64,000 bases of DNA from Mucilaginibacter gossypii (GTDB lineage: Bacteria; Bacteroidota; Bacteroidia; Sphingobacteriales; Sphingobacteriaceae). The notes under the pieces are model-generated. The model worked only from the letters and a program-made list of their open reading frames with translations, ran no database searches and was not told the DNA's origin. The stretch covers positions 1 through 64,000 of the forward strand of contig NZ_FNCG01000024.1 of NCBI RefSeq assembly GCF_900100945.1. Reading direction: 5' to 3'. The translations under genes and the position numbers were made by a program. Positions 27,026-33,565 of this stretch are shown in pieces (position 1 is the first letter of the stretch; every line of letters begins with the position of its first letter).

Positions 27026-28006
27026 TTATTTGTCCCGTTCGGTAGTAAACCTAACCAGTTGCTCCAGCCCGCGGTGCGAATCACTGTCGGGGAAAGTGTT
27101 CAGGATTTCGAAAGCCTCCTCCTGGTACTTTTTCATCTGGGTTTCGGCGTATTGTAAGCCACCGATATCCTTCACAAATTTGATGATCTCAGCAATTTTT
27201 TTAGGGTCTTCATTATGGTTCTTCACCAGGTTGATCACCCTCTTTTTTTCTGAACTGCTGCAATTGGCCAGGGCGTAAATAAGCGGCAAGGTGACTTTTT
27301 TTTCTTTGATATCGATACCTAACGGCTTACCCACATCATCAGTGCCGAAATCAAACATATCATCCTTGATCTGGAACGCGATGCCTATCTTCTCGCCAAA
27401 GAGGCGCATTTTTTCAATCACCTCGTCACTGGCCCCTGCCGACGCAGCACCGCAGGCACAGCAGGATGCAATAAGCGAAGCGGTTTTCTGCCTGATCACT
27501 TCATAATAAACAGGTTCACCAATATCCATGCGGCGCACCTTTTCAATTTGCATCAGTTCGCCCTCGCTCATTTGCTTAACAGCATCTGAAACAATACGCA
27601 ATAATTGAAAATCGTTGTTATCGATAGAAAGCAGCAAGCCTTTTGAAAGCAGGTAATCACCCACCAAAACGGCTATCTTATTTTTCCATAAAGCATTGAT
27701 AGAGAAAAACCCGCGGCGCTGATAAGAGTTATCAACCACATCATCGTGCACAAGAGATGCTGTATGCAACAGCTCAACCAGTGCCGCCCCGCGGTGCGTA
27801 GCCTCATTGATGCCCCCGCAAATACTGGCCGAAAAGAATACGAACATAGGACGGATCTGCTTGCCTTTACGCTTTACAATATAATGCGTGATGCGATCAA
27901 GCAGCGGAACGGAACTTTTCATTGAGTTCCTGAATTTCTCCTCAAACGCATCAATATCAGCAGCAATAGGTTTTTTAATGTCGTTGATGCTCAGCATTGC
28001 AACCAA
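27026..28006 (-). CDS. Polyprenyl diphosphate synthase (octaprenyl/heptaprenyl type)
   Basis: A 326-residue trans-prenyltransferase making the side chain of menaquinone. The first Asp-rich motif is LVHDDVVDNS (DDxxD) and the second is QIKDDMFDFG (DDxFD). KRKGKQIRPMFVF carries the conserved KxxRP, and GDYLLSKGL follows the first motif. The start could be at 28006 or at the internal Met three codons later (MLSINDIKKP). It is cytosolic, and no quinone biosynthesis genes are adjacent. Confidence 0.92.
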   Translation of the reverse strand: MVAMLSINDIKKPIAADIDAFEEKFRNSMKSSVPLLDRITHYIVKRKGKQIRPMFVFFSASICGGINEATHRGAALVELLHTASLVHDDVVDNSYQRRGFFSINALWKNKIAVLVGDYLLSKGLLLSIDNNDFQLLRIVSDAVKQMSEGELMQIEKVRRMDIGEPVYYEVIRQKTASLIASCCACGAASAGASDEVIEKMRLFGEKIGIAFQIKDDMFDFGTDDVGKPLGIDIKEKKVTLPLIYALANCSSSEKKRVINLVKNHNEDPKKIAEIIKFVKDIGGLQYAETQMKKYQEEAFEILNTFPDSDSHRGLEQLVRFTTERDK

Positions 28007-28176
28007 AACAGTATTTTATGTTAACCACCGCCATGTGACAGTGCGGAGCAAACATAAGCTAAAATTATGTATCTGCATTGCAGCCTAATATTTTTTACTC
28101 AAATTAAACCAAAGCACGCCATAACTGTCATACTTGTGCGAGTGCAATTTTTATAAGTAGAGTTAAGTTTTTGTGA

Positions 28177-28210
28177 AAGCGAAGCCGGTTAAAACGGGCT
28201 TCGCTTTTTT
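28177..28210 (+). terminator. Orphan rho-independent terminator
   Basis: A perfect 10-bp stem (AAGCGAAGCC, 28177-28186, with GGCTTCGCTT, 28197-28206) is followed by TTTT on the plus strand. No plus-strand gene precedes it: the gene to the left runs the other way. It may end a small RNA transcribed within 28010-28200. Confidence 0.65.
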
Positions 28211-28211
28211 A

Positions 28212-28241
28212 TTGATAGTAAGGGCAAATATTTTACCTTTG
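28212..28241 (+). promoter_or_regulatory. Promoter of tRNA-Ser
   Basis: TTG (28212-28214), 19-nt spacer, TACCTTTG (28234-28241): a full match to the Bacteroidota primary promoter. It ends 16 bases before the tRNA 5' end. Confidence 0.8.
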
Positions 28242-28257
28242 CAATCCGCATTTACTC

Positions 28258-28345
28258 GGAGAGGTGTCTGAGTGGTCGAAAGAGCACGCCTGGAAAGTGT
28301 GTATACTCCAAAAGGGTATCGAGGGTTCGAATCCCTCCCTCTCCG
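28258..28345 (+). tRNA. tRNA-Ser (anticodon GGA)
   Basis: An 88-base class II tRNA. The acceptor stem GGAGAGG pairs with CCTCTCC (28338-28344), followed by discriminator G. Anticodon GGA is at 28292-28294 in the loop CTGGAAA, the long variable arm contains ATAC...GTAT, and the T-loop reads GGTTCGAATCC. CCA is not encoded. It reads UCC/UCU serine codons. The integrase remnant and one copy of the island repeat lie just downstream. Confidence 0.95.
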
Positions 28346-28367
28346 CTGATTTTGATATTAAATTATT

Positions 28368-28408
28368 CAAAAGCCTGAAAATCAAACGATTGAAGGCTTT
28401 TGCTTTTA
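28368..28408 (+). terminator. Terminator after tRNA-Ser
   Basis: CAAAAGCCT (28368-28376) pairs with AGGCTTTTG (28394-28402) across a 17-nt loop, followed by a T-rich tail. It is placed to end the tRNA transcript. Confidence 0.6.
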
Positions 28409-28424
28409 TTTAAAATACTCCAAA

Positions 28425-28469
28425 TTGCCATCAATTCGCATCAAAAGCAGAGCGATAAGGTGAGTAAAT
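28425..28469 (+). repeat. Island boundary direct repeat, left copy (att-like)
   Basis: A 45-base sequence starting TTGCCATCAATTCG that matches 40102-40146 at 39 of 45 positions in the same orientation. Its end forms an inverted repeat with the bases that follow (GGTGAGTAAAT with ATTCACTCACC, 28459-28491). It lies 80 bases downstream of tRNA-Ser and ~120 bases before the integrase remnant. Confidence 0.6.
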
Positions 28470-28591
28470 CTGATATTTTTATTCACTCACCAGATAAAAT
28501 ACATCATATTGAATATCAAAACATTAAATAATTAACCTCTTTGTGATTAGTTGCAAACTTAGTTTTGTTTCACTTTTTAATGTTATCTAAC

Positions 28592-28964
28592 ATGAAAACT
28601 AATTTCAGCTTGCTCTTCTATTTGAAGAAACCAAAGAACTACAAAGAAGGCCCAGGACCAATTTACCTGCGCGTTACAGTGAACTGAAAACGGGCGGAAA
28701 CCACATCATCAAGAACCTCTGAACTCTCGCAATGGAACAGTAAAGCAGGTCGCTTAAAAGGCATAAAAGAATCTGTCCGGGTATTCAACGCATATCTGGA
28801 CACATTGCAGGCAAATGGTTTATGCAGCTCACGAAAGCCTGACAGCCCAGAAAGCAGCGATCACTGCCGAACGCTTAAAAAATGGGTTAAATGGTAAGCC
28901 AGAAAAACTCTACACCTTAGGCAACAGAATGAATAGACGCTATTTTATGCATGATATGTATTAA
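28592..28964 (+). pseudogene. Tyrosine recombinase (integrase) remnant, N-terminal part only
   Basis: Starts MKTNFSLLFYLKKPKNYKEG, the usual beginning of Bacteroidota mobile-element integrases (arm-type DNA-binding domain). An in-frame TGA at 28685 interrupts it after IYLRVTVN, the frame then resumes (SELSQWNSKAGRLKG, VFNAYLDTLQA), and a one-base insertion near 28814 shifts it to VYAAHESLTAQKAAITAERL, ending at 28964. The core-binding and catalytic domains (R-H-R-Y) are missing, so it is dead. It marks an old integration next to tRNA-Ser. Confidence 0.8.
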
Positions 28965-29086
28965 TAAGTGAACCTGTGATCCGAATATGGAAATTCAAAA
29001 TTCCGATAGCTGGGGTGATTCACGCTGCCTTAAAGCTATCACGTTCTGTCTTTTCGCTCGGATTAAACCGGCAGAAAGTTTTTAAG
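28965..29086. other. Intergenic stretch without a recognisable gene
   Basis: Between the integrase remnant and the DUF2892 gene. No convincing coding frame, RNA fold or repeat is seen; it is probably more decayed mobile-element sequence. Confidence 0.4.
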
Positions 29087-29293
29087 TTAGGCGCCAGTTT
29101 TCCTTGTGCTGATCTTGAAGGGGTAATACAATGGACAAAAACTGACAAACCCTGTTAAAATGAAGATAGCGGCAAGGGCCAGCAGAATAATTGCAAGCGT
29201 CCCTGACAGAACACCCTTATAGTATAAGATCGCTATTGCAAGCGCCGCAAGGATCCGTAAAGAACGGTCAAGCGTACCCATGTTCTTTTTCAT
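29087..29293 (-). CDS. DUF2892 / YgaP-type small membrane protein
   Basis: A 68-residue protein with two hydrophobic helices and the family ending FVSFCPLYYPFKI, in which the Cys-Pro and a preceding turn are typical of YgaP transmembrane domains. In E. coli YgaP this domain is fused to a rhodanese; here it is separate. It has its own Crp/Fnr-type operator and -7 box 17-61 bases upstream, so it forms a distinct transcription unit of the island regulon. Confidence 0.8.
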   Translation of the reverse strand: MKKNMGTLDRSLRILAALAIAILYYKGVLSGTLAIILLALAAIFILTGFVSFCPLYYPFKISTRKTGA

Positions 29294-29309
29294 TGCATTA
29301 ATTTTTTAA

Positions 29310-29354
29310 TAAAATTAACCTATATAAAAGTATTGGTTGGTGACAAATGTTACA
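29310..29354 (-). promoter_or_regulatory. Crp/Fnr-type operator plus -7 box before the DUF2892 gene
   Basis: Palindrome GGTGACA-AA-TGTTACA at 29339-29354, then 21 nt, then the minus-strand box TAATTTTA at 29310-29317 (TAnnTTTG with one mismatch). The same site-to-box spacing is seen at 31068-31112 and 39270-39314. No -33 TTG is present, as expected for an activator-dependent promoter. Confidence 0.65.
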
Positions 29355-29427
29355 TAGAAAGATGATCCTGGTCTTATTTAAATAAAATGTCGGGATCTTT
29401 ATTAAGAACAATGTTGGGCTGGAATAA

Positions 29428-30063
29428 TTAAGCGTCGAAATTATTTAATAACTTGATCTCGTTGCGATATAGTAAAATCTTCCCGTTATTTTCAAGGATT
29501 TTTAGGAGGCGTGAAATAACTACCCTGGAAGTGGCCAGCTCATCGGCAATCTGGTAGTGGGAGGCTTTAATCAGATTGGAACCTGATAATCTCTTCTTTT
29601 CTTTCAAATAAGCGATCAGTCTGTCGTCCAGCTTATGAAACGCGATACTTTCTATAGATTTTAACAATTCTGAAAAACGCTCATTAAAGCTCCGCATGAT
29701 ATAATTTTTCCAGCTGGGGTATTTGCATAGCCATTCATCCAACTTGTTATGCGGAATGGCTATGATCTGAAGGTCCCCTTCAGCGATGGCTTTAACTTCG
29801 CTCTTTTTTTCTTCCAGGCAACAACTGTATGCCATAGAGCAGGTTTCGCTGCTGGATAGATAATATAGCAATATCTCGTTGCCATTATCATCCTTTTTCA
29901 ATACCTTTAATGTACCTTTTACTACGAGGGGCATCATACGGATGTATTTTCCGTAATCCATAATGATATCACCGTCTTTGAATGAGCGTAATTCACCAAA
30001 CGTCTCAATTTCTTCTATCAGCGCGGGTTCAAACTGAAAAGCAAAATTGGCAGATTCATCCAT
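29428..30063 (-). CDS. Crp/Fnr-family transcription regulator with a cysteine cluster
   Basis: A 211-residue regulator. The N-terminal cyclic-nucleotide-binding-type barrel (residues ~15-120) contains Cys75, Cys81 and Cys82 in SSETCSMAYSCC, a cluster that could bind an iron-sulfur centre or sense thiol-reactive species. After the dimer helix, a winged helix (~150-205) has the recognition segment ELATSRVVISRLLKIL. It is the only regulator in the island, and three palindromes of the type Crp/Fnr proteins bind lie upstream of island operons. It is last in the DUF983-YgaP-rhodanese-crp operon, so it is probably autoregulated. Confidence 0.88.
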   Translation of the reverse strand: MDESANFAFQFEPALIEEIETFGELRSFKDGDIIMDYGKYIRMMPLVVKGTLKVLKKDDNGNEILLYYLSSSETCSMAYSCCLEEKKSEVKAIAEGDLQIIAIPHNKLDEWLCKYPSWKNYIMRSFNERFSELLKSIESIAFHKLDDRLIAYLKEKKRLSGSNLIKASHYQIADELATSRVVISRLLKILENNGKILLYRNEIKLLNNFDA

Positions 30064-30072
30064 GTAGCTAAG

Positions 30073-30381
30073 TTAACAGTATTGCGCTACATTATTCCAG
30101 TTTCCGCCATTGATGACATTGGTTATCCCGTTTTTTTCCAGTATTCCTTTTGCCTGCCCGCTCCTGCCTCCGCTTTGACAGCAAACAATGATGCTTTTCT
30201 TATTCCTTAACCTGGAAAGTTGTTGCGGTAACTGGTCTAAAGGAATATTGACAGACCCTTTAGCGTGGCCACCTGCAAACTCACCGGGAGTGCGTACATC
30301 AACTAAAAATGCGCCATCTTTGATTAGACTTTCCAGGTCAACAGACGGCGAGCCGCCAAATAACTGCTTAAATAAATTCAT
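30073..30381 (-). CDS. Rhodanese-like sulfurtransferase, single domain
   Basis: A 102-residue protein with VDVRTPGEFAGGHAKGSVNIP and the active-site loop CCQSGGRSGQA, whose cysteine carries the persulfide. It would move sulfane sulfur between donors and acceptors in the cytosol. It lies 9 bases upstream of the crp gene and 1 base downstream of a small YgaP-like membrane protein, so the E. coli YgaP arrangement (rhodanese plus membrane domain) exists here as two genes. Confidence 0.9.
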   Translation of the reverse strand: MNLFKQLFGGSPSVDLESLIKDGAFLVDVRTPGEFAGGHAKGSVNIPLDQLPQQLSRLRNKKSIIVCCQSGGRSGQAKGILEKNGITNVINGGNWNNVAQYC

Positions 30382-30382
30382 A

Positions 30383-30622
30383 TTAATTTTCTATTTGTTT
30401 GGTGCCATTGTCGTCGGTTGGAGTTTCTATTATTTTAAGAGAAAACGAACACAAGCCGGTTGAACACAGCGTTTTGTTAAATACCCCTATCCCGGTATAA
30501 ATCAAGCCTCCGATAAAGCTTACTAAATCTTTTTTGAAAATCCCTTCCGTAATGATCACTAAGCCGATAATGACCCAAAGCCTGCGGCCCAAGGTCCAAT
30601 TGTACAGTATCGTATTTTTCAT
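30383..30622 (-). CDS. Small YgaP/DUF2892-like membrane protein
   Basis: A 79-residue protein with two hydrophobic helices (RRLWVIIGLVIITEGIF and FIGGLIYTGIGVFN) and a Cys pair in NKTLCSTGLCSF. It is the membrane partner expected for the adjacent rhodanese, with 1 base between the genes. It may help pass sulfur species at the inner membrane; that role is inference. Confidence 0.7.
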   Translation of the reverse strand: MKNTILYNWTLGRRLWVIIGLVIITEGIFKKDLVSFIGGLIYTGIGVFNKTLCSTGLCSFSLKIIETPTDDNGTKQIEN

Positions 30623-30631
30623 AACCTCATA

Positions 30632-31036
30632 TTAATGACCGGCACTTAAATCCGGATGATAATGGAGGCCTGGAGTCAACCAATGGAGCAGGATAACCCT
30701 TGAGTATCTCATGTTGAAAGGGGCAAGCAGGCCAACAACACCCAATAAAACGATAATGTACAACCAGGGGTTATCGCTTCCTGTTATGATGGATGTACCA
30801 ATGGCCAGGGCTACCAGTTCGGCCACGATAAAAGCGTAACTTACATACATAGCACCATAGAAATATCCCGGTTCCCGTTCATAGGTCATCCCGCAATGCG
30901 GGCAATTGATGTGCATTTTCTGGCCGCTTAAACTATATAAAGGGCTGGTATAAATATCTCCGATCCGACATTTAGGGCATTTGGCTTTGACAATGGCCGG
31001 CCACATCGCCAGCGCCTTTTCTTGCTTCTCTTCCAT
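30632..31036 (-). CDS. DUF983 membrane protein with paired zinc-ribbon cysteines
   Basis: About 134 residues from MEEKQEKALAMWP. CPKC and CPHC motifs at the N-terminus form a probable zinc ribbon, followed by two transmembrane helices (YVSYAFIVAELVALAIG and LYIIVLLGVVGLLAPF). I choose the start at 31036 rather than 31066, because the predicted transcription start (~31062) lies between them. It is the first gene of the operon DUF983-YgaP-rhodanese-crp. The function of DUF983 is unknown. Confidence 0.78.
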   Translation of the reverse strand: MEEKQEKALAMWPAIVKAKCPKCRIGDIYTSPLYSLSGQKMHINCPHCGMTYEREPGYFYGAMYVSYAFIVAELVALAIGTSIITGSDNPWLYIIVLLGVVGLLAPFNMRYSRVILLHWLTPGLHYHPDLSAGH

Positions 31037-31067
31037 TTTAATGATGGTTAAGTATCTAATGATCACA

Positions 31068-31112
31068 CAAAGATCCCTCGAATCAGCTTTAGCAACGGTA
31101 ACAAATGTTACA
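31068..31112 (-). promoter_or_regulatory. Crp/Fnr-type operator plus -7 box before the DUF983 operon
   Basis: Palindrome GGTAACA-AA-TGTTACA at 31097-31112, 21-nt gap, then GATCTTTG on the minus strand at 31068-31075 (one mismatch to TAnnTTTG). The centre of the site falls about 42 bases upstream of the expected transcription start, the class II activator position. Confidence 0.7.
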
Positions 31113-31173
31113 TTCGATTTTCAACGACTGCCTTTTTAATATCTACTTCATAGTTAAAGGCATTATTATATCT

Positions 31174-32439
31174 TTATAGAACAGTATGATCCCCAATCAT
31201 TTCACTTAATGCCAGCCCCCATTGCGGAATTTTCCCGCCCAGGGTATAATACATTTGCTTAAAGCCCATTTTCAGGGCGTAAGGTGTAATGCCCATCTCC
31301 AGGTGGCTTTCCTTACCGCCCCACCATTCATTGGTACGCATGTAAAAACCTTTTATGCCACCCATATCACCCATGCACAGCAGTTCAAATTCCATAGGTT
31401 CAATATCTCCCTTAATGGCGCCTAATTCTTTCGCTATAGCGTTAGCCAATACCTCGGCTTCCATGTGGCCCAGTGACCCGATCTTAGGAACGGTAATTGC
31501 AGCGGCGTCACCAACCGCGAAAATATTCTGATAATCGGGATTGCGCATATACAGATCGGTGACGACAAAACCCATATCATCGGTAAAAGGCAATTCCTTT
31601 AAAAAGGAATGTGCCTGCCAGTCGGGGAAAATGATAGATACCTCTGCTTCCTGTGACGAACCATCGTTAAACTCGATACCGCCGTTATAAACCTTTTTGA
31701 TACCATTTGTATTTGCTTGGTAATGGTAGCCCATTTTTGCCATCATGGGTAATAGCTGATGCAATATCGTTTCTCCTGCATCTTCCGCAATTACTTTTGC
31801 AGGAGTTGATAGATAAATTGTTTCGGCATTGCCTTTTTGATTTTTTTCCAACCAGTGTGCCAATGAAAATGCAAGTTCAACAGGCGGGCCTTCGCATGCA
31901 GTCATGGCTATAGGCAAGCCGGATGGCAGCTTCCAGCTCTTACCCTGGTGAAAAATATCAGAGGTGAGCGCTATAGGCCCCCCTTTGTATTCCTTATGCA
32001 GGTAATTTCTCAGCCGGTTACCCAAAAAAGCGTCCGTAACGCTATGTCCGTTCTCATTAAAACCGTCCACCGCATCGTAAGCCAGGCGGTTACCCAGCGC
32101 AACAACCAGGTAATCATACTTTATTTTTCTTACTGGGTGACCGGGCCGCTCGTTCGGCTGGTAAAATACGGTGTTGGTATCGGCATCAATAGTAGTAACC
32201 TCCGCCTGGATAAATTCACTTCCGTCATGTTCCAGGTACGACATGAATTTATATTGCAGGTCGATTGCCGGGTTGATATTGGCCAAAACCTGCATAGGGA
32301 TATTGGGAACAAAGGTGAGCAATGCTTTACGATCAATGATGGTAATGTTCGCCTTGTCCTTTACAGCAGCATGAATATATCTGGCTGTTGTAAGCCCGGC
32401 AAAATTGCAGCCGAGGATAATGATATGAGGTTTTGACAT
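31174..32439 (-). CDS. FAD-dependent oxidoreductase, sulfide:quinone reductase-like
   Basis: A 421-residue flavoprotein of the NADH dehydrogenase II/SQR group. The FAD-binding fold starts IIILGCNFAGLTTARYI, the second dinucleotide segment is YDYLVVALGNRL, and the late FAD motif is IFAVGDAAAI. A cysteine in AMTACEGPPVEL and the overall layout resemble sulfide:quinone oxidoreductases, which oxidise sulfide to sulfane sulfur and reduce quinone. The rhodanese and OsmC neighbours support a sulfur role. The exact donor is not proven by sequence. Confidence 0.78.
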   Translation of the reverse strand: MSKPHIIILGCNFAGLTTARYIHAAVKDKANITIIDRKALLTFVPNIPMQVLANINPAIDLQYKFMSYLEHDGSEFIQAEVTTIDADTNTVFYQPNERPGHPVRKIKYDYLVVALGNRLAYDAVDGFNENGHSVTDAFLGNRLRNYLHKEYKGGPIALTSDIFHQGKSWKLPSGLPIAMTACEGPPVELAFSLAHWLEKNQKGNAETIYLSTPAKVIAEDAGETILHQLLPMMAKMGYHYQANTNGIKKVYNGGIEFNDGSSQEAEVSIIFPDWQAHSFLKELPFTDDMGFVVTDLYMRNPDYQNIFAVGDAAAITVPKIGSLGHMEAEVLANAIAKELGAIKGDIEPMEFELLCMGDMGGIKGFYMRTNEWWGGKESHLEMGITPYALKMGFKQMYYTLGGKIPQWGLALSEMIGDHTVL

Positions 32440-32449
32440 ACAAATTAAT

Positions 32450-32902
32450 TTAAATGTTGAGAACTTTGATTAATGGGGTCATGATGATCTTTGACCTGAC
32501 TGAATTGGAGATGAGACAGGCCGTTTCTGATTTTTGCAACACCCTTTCGGCTCTTTCCCTGTCTTTTTCATCAGCGATGGTTACCGTGGGCTCAAGAATA
32601 ACCTCGGTCATCATGAATTTCCCGTCCACCTGTTCGAGTTTCCCTTTCGAATTGCAGCTGAAGCTCACAAATGAGAGTTTCGAATTTTCTGCAATGGCTA
32701 AGAAGGTGGTCATTAAACAGCTACTCACGGCGGCCGTGAACAAATGCTCGGGCGACCAGATCCCGGGAACCCCTTTCGGAAACTCGGGGGGTGTCGCAAC
32801 TTCAATGCAACTGCCGGCATCCCGGTTTAACTCGGGGGAACACATCATGCCTTTGCGTTCTGTATTCCAGTTAACTTCTACGTTATAATAATGTGCTTCC
32901 AT
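32450..32902 (-). CDS. OsmC/Ohr-family peroxidase-like protein
   Basis: A 150-residue protein with the two family cysteines: SSCLMTTFLAIAENS (first, with the conserved neighbourhood PEHLFTAAV) and KSETACLISNSV (second). OsmC proteins reduce organic hydroperoxides, and some members handle polysulfides. Its stop lies 10 bases before the SQR-like gene on the same strand, so the two form an operon. No Crp/Fnr-type palindrome precedes it. Confidence 0.88.
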   Translation of the reverse strand: MEAHYYNVEVNWNTERKGMMCSPELNRDAGSCIEVATPPEFPKGVPGIWSPEHLFTAAVSSCLMTTFLAIAENSKLSFVSFSCNSKGKLEQVDGKFMMTEVILEPTVTIADEKDRERAERVLQKSETACLISNSVRSKIIMTPLIKVLNI

Positions 32903-32916
32903 CGGTTGTTTCCATT

Positions 32917-32947
32917 TTGTATTGATCAGAAAGCCAATTTACCTTTG
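32917..32947 (+). promoter_or_regulatory. Rightward promoter without an assigned gene
   Basis: On the plus strand TTG (32917-32919), 20-nt spacer, TACCTTTG (32940-32947), a consensus Bacteroidota promoter. The next plus-strand frame is only 16 residues long (ATG at 32964, MTVNSLIHDVHHLSDD). Otherwise the transcript would run antisense into the DUF2892 and PII-like genes. It could be a chance match. Confidence 0.4.
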
Positions 32948-33062
32948 TTATAATAAACAAATAATGACCGTCAATAGCCTCATTCATGATGTTCATCACT
33001 TATCGGATGATTAGCACTAACAGGGGACAGATTTGAACGATCCATTACAAACCATCCCGTTA

Positions 33063-33248
33063 TCAATCTTTGACGCCTACTGCCTTTAAGATCAATTCCA
33101 AAGGACAAAACCTCGTAAAAGCGGACTGGACTAAATTAAGTCCGACAAAAACACCCAGCCATAACCACTGGATATTTATTGTGTAGGCCAATATGATACT
33201 GGTTAACACCATAGTGCCGGCAACGGCACGTACAATTCTTTCTTTCAT
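33063..33248 (-). CDS. DUF2892 small membrane protein, end of the efflux operon
   Basis: A 61-residue protein with hydrophobic helices (GTMVLTSIILAYTI, LWLGVFVGLNLVQSAF) and the family motif TRFCPLELILKAVG. It lies 11 bases after the PII-like gene and is the last gene of the TolC-adaptor-RND operon. It is the third DUF2892/YgaP-type gene of the island. Confidence 0.78.
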   Translation of the reverse strand: MKERIVRAVAGTMVLTSIILAYTINIQWLWLGVFVGLNLVQSAFTRFCPLELILKAVGVKD

Positions 33249-33259
33249 GTTCTTTTAGG

Positions 33260-33565
33260 TTATAGAAATTTCTCTACCGGCATGATGAATGTCCTGACGG
33301 GGGAATTATTATCATGCGTTTTGTTATAAATTTTAATGAGTTCCATCCCCTGTTTCGCATTTGCCGACGGCGTAAACGTGAAGATCATCATTGACTCAAC
33401 TTTTTCATCGCCGCTGGCAAACCAATCTTCCAAAAAATTAGTCCCTTTACCTTGCTTCTGTCCTATGATTTCGCTGGTACTAAAAACATCAATGTTTGCC
33501 TCTTTAAATATTTTTGAAATGTCGCCCAGACATTCTTTTAGACAGGTTACGACCAATAGTTTCAT
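33260..33565 (-). CDS. PII-like / DUF3240-type small regulatory protein
   Basis: A 101-residue protein with the ferredoxin-like alternation of PII/CutA proteins (MKLLVVTCLKECLGDISKIF, VESMMIFTFTP, PVRTFIMPVEKFL) and two cysteines near the N-terminus (Cys8, Cys12). Its ATG overlaps the RND pump stop codon by four bases (ATGA), so translation is coupled. Such proteins adjoin RND metal or drug pumps and probably sense a ligand and act on the pump. That role is inference from position. Confidence 0.6.
   Translation of the reverse strand: MKLLVVTCLKECLGDISKIFKEANIDVFSTSEIIGQKQGKGTNFLEDWFASGDEKVESMMIFTFTPSANAKQGMELIKIYNKTHDNNSPVRTFIMPVEKFL

Noticed and set aside
28321..28345. 3' end of tRNA-Ser as the att core of the island
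   Set aside because: No copy of the tRNA 3' end is found near 40.1 kb; the repeated sequence is a separate 45-base element 80 bases downstream.
28976..29158. Plus-strand 60-codon frame after the integrase remnant
   Set aside because: It overlaps the DUF2892 gene on the other strand, has no family motif and is not in a sensible context.
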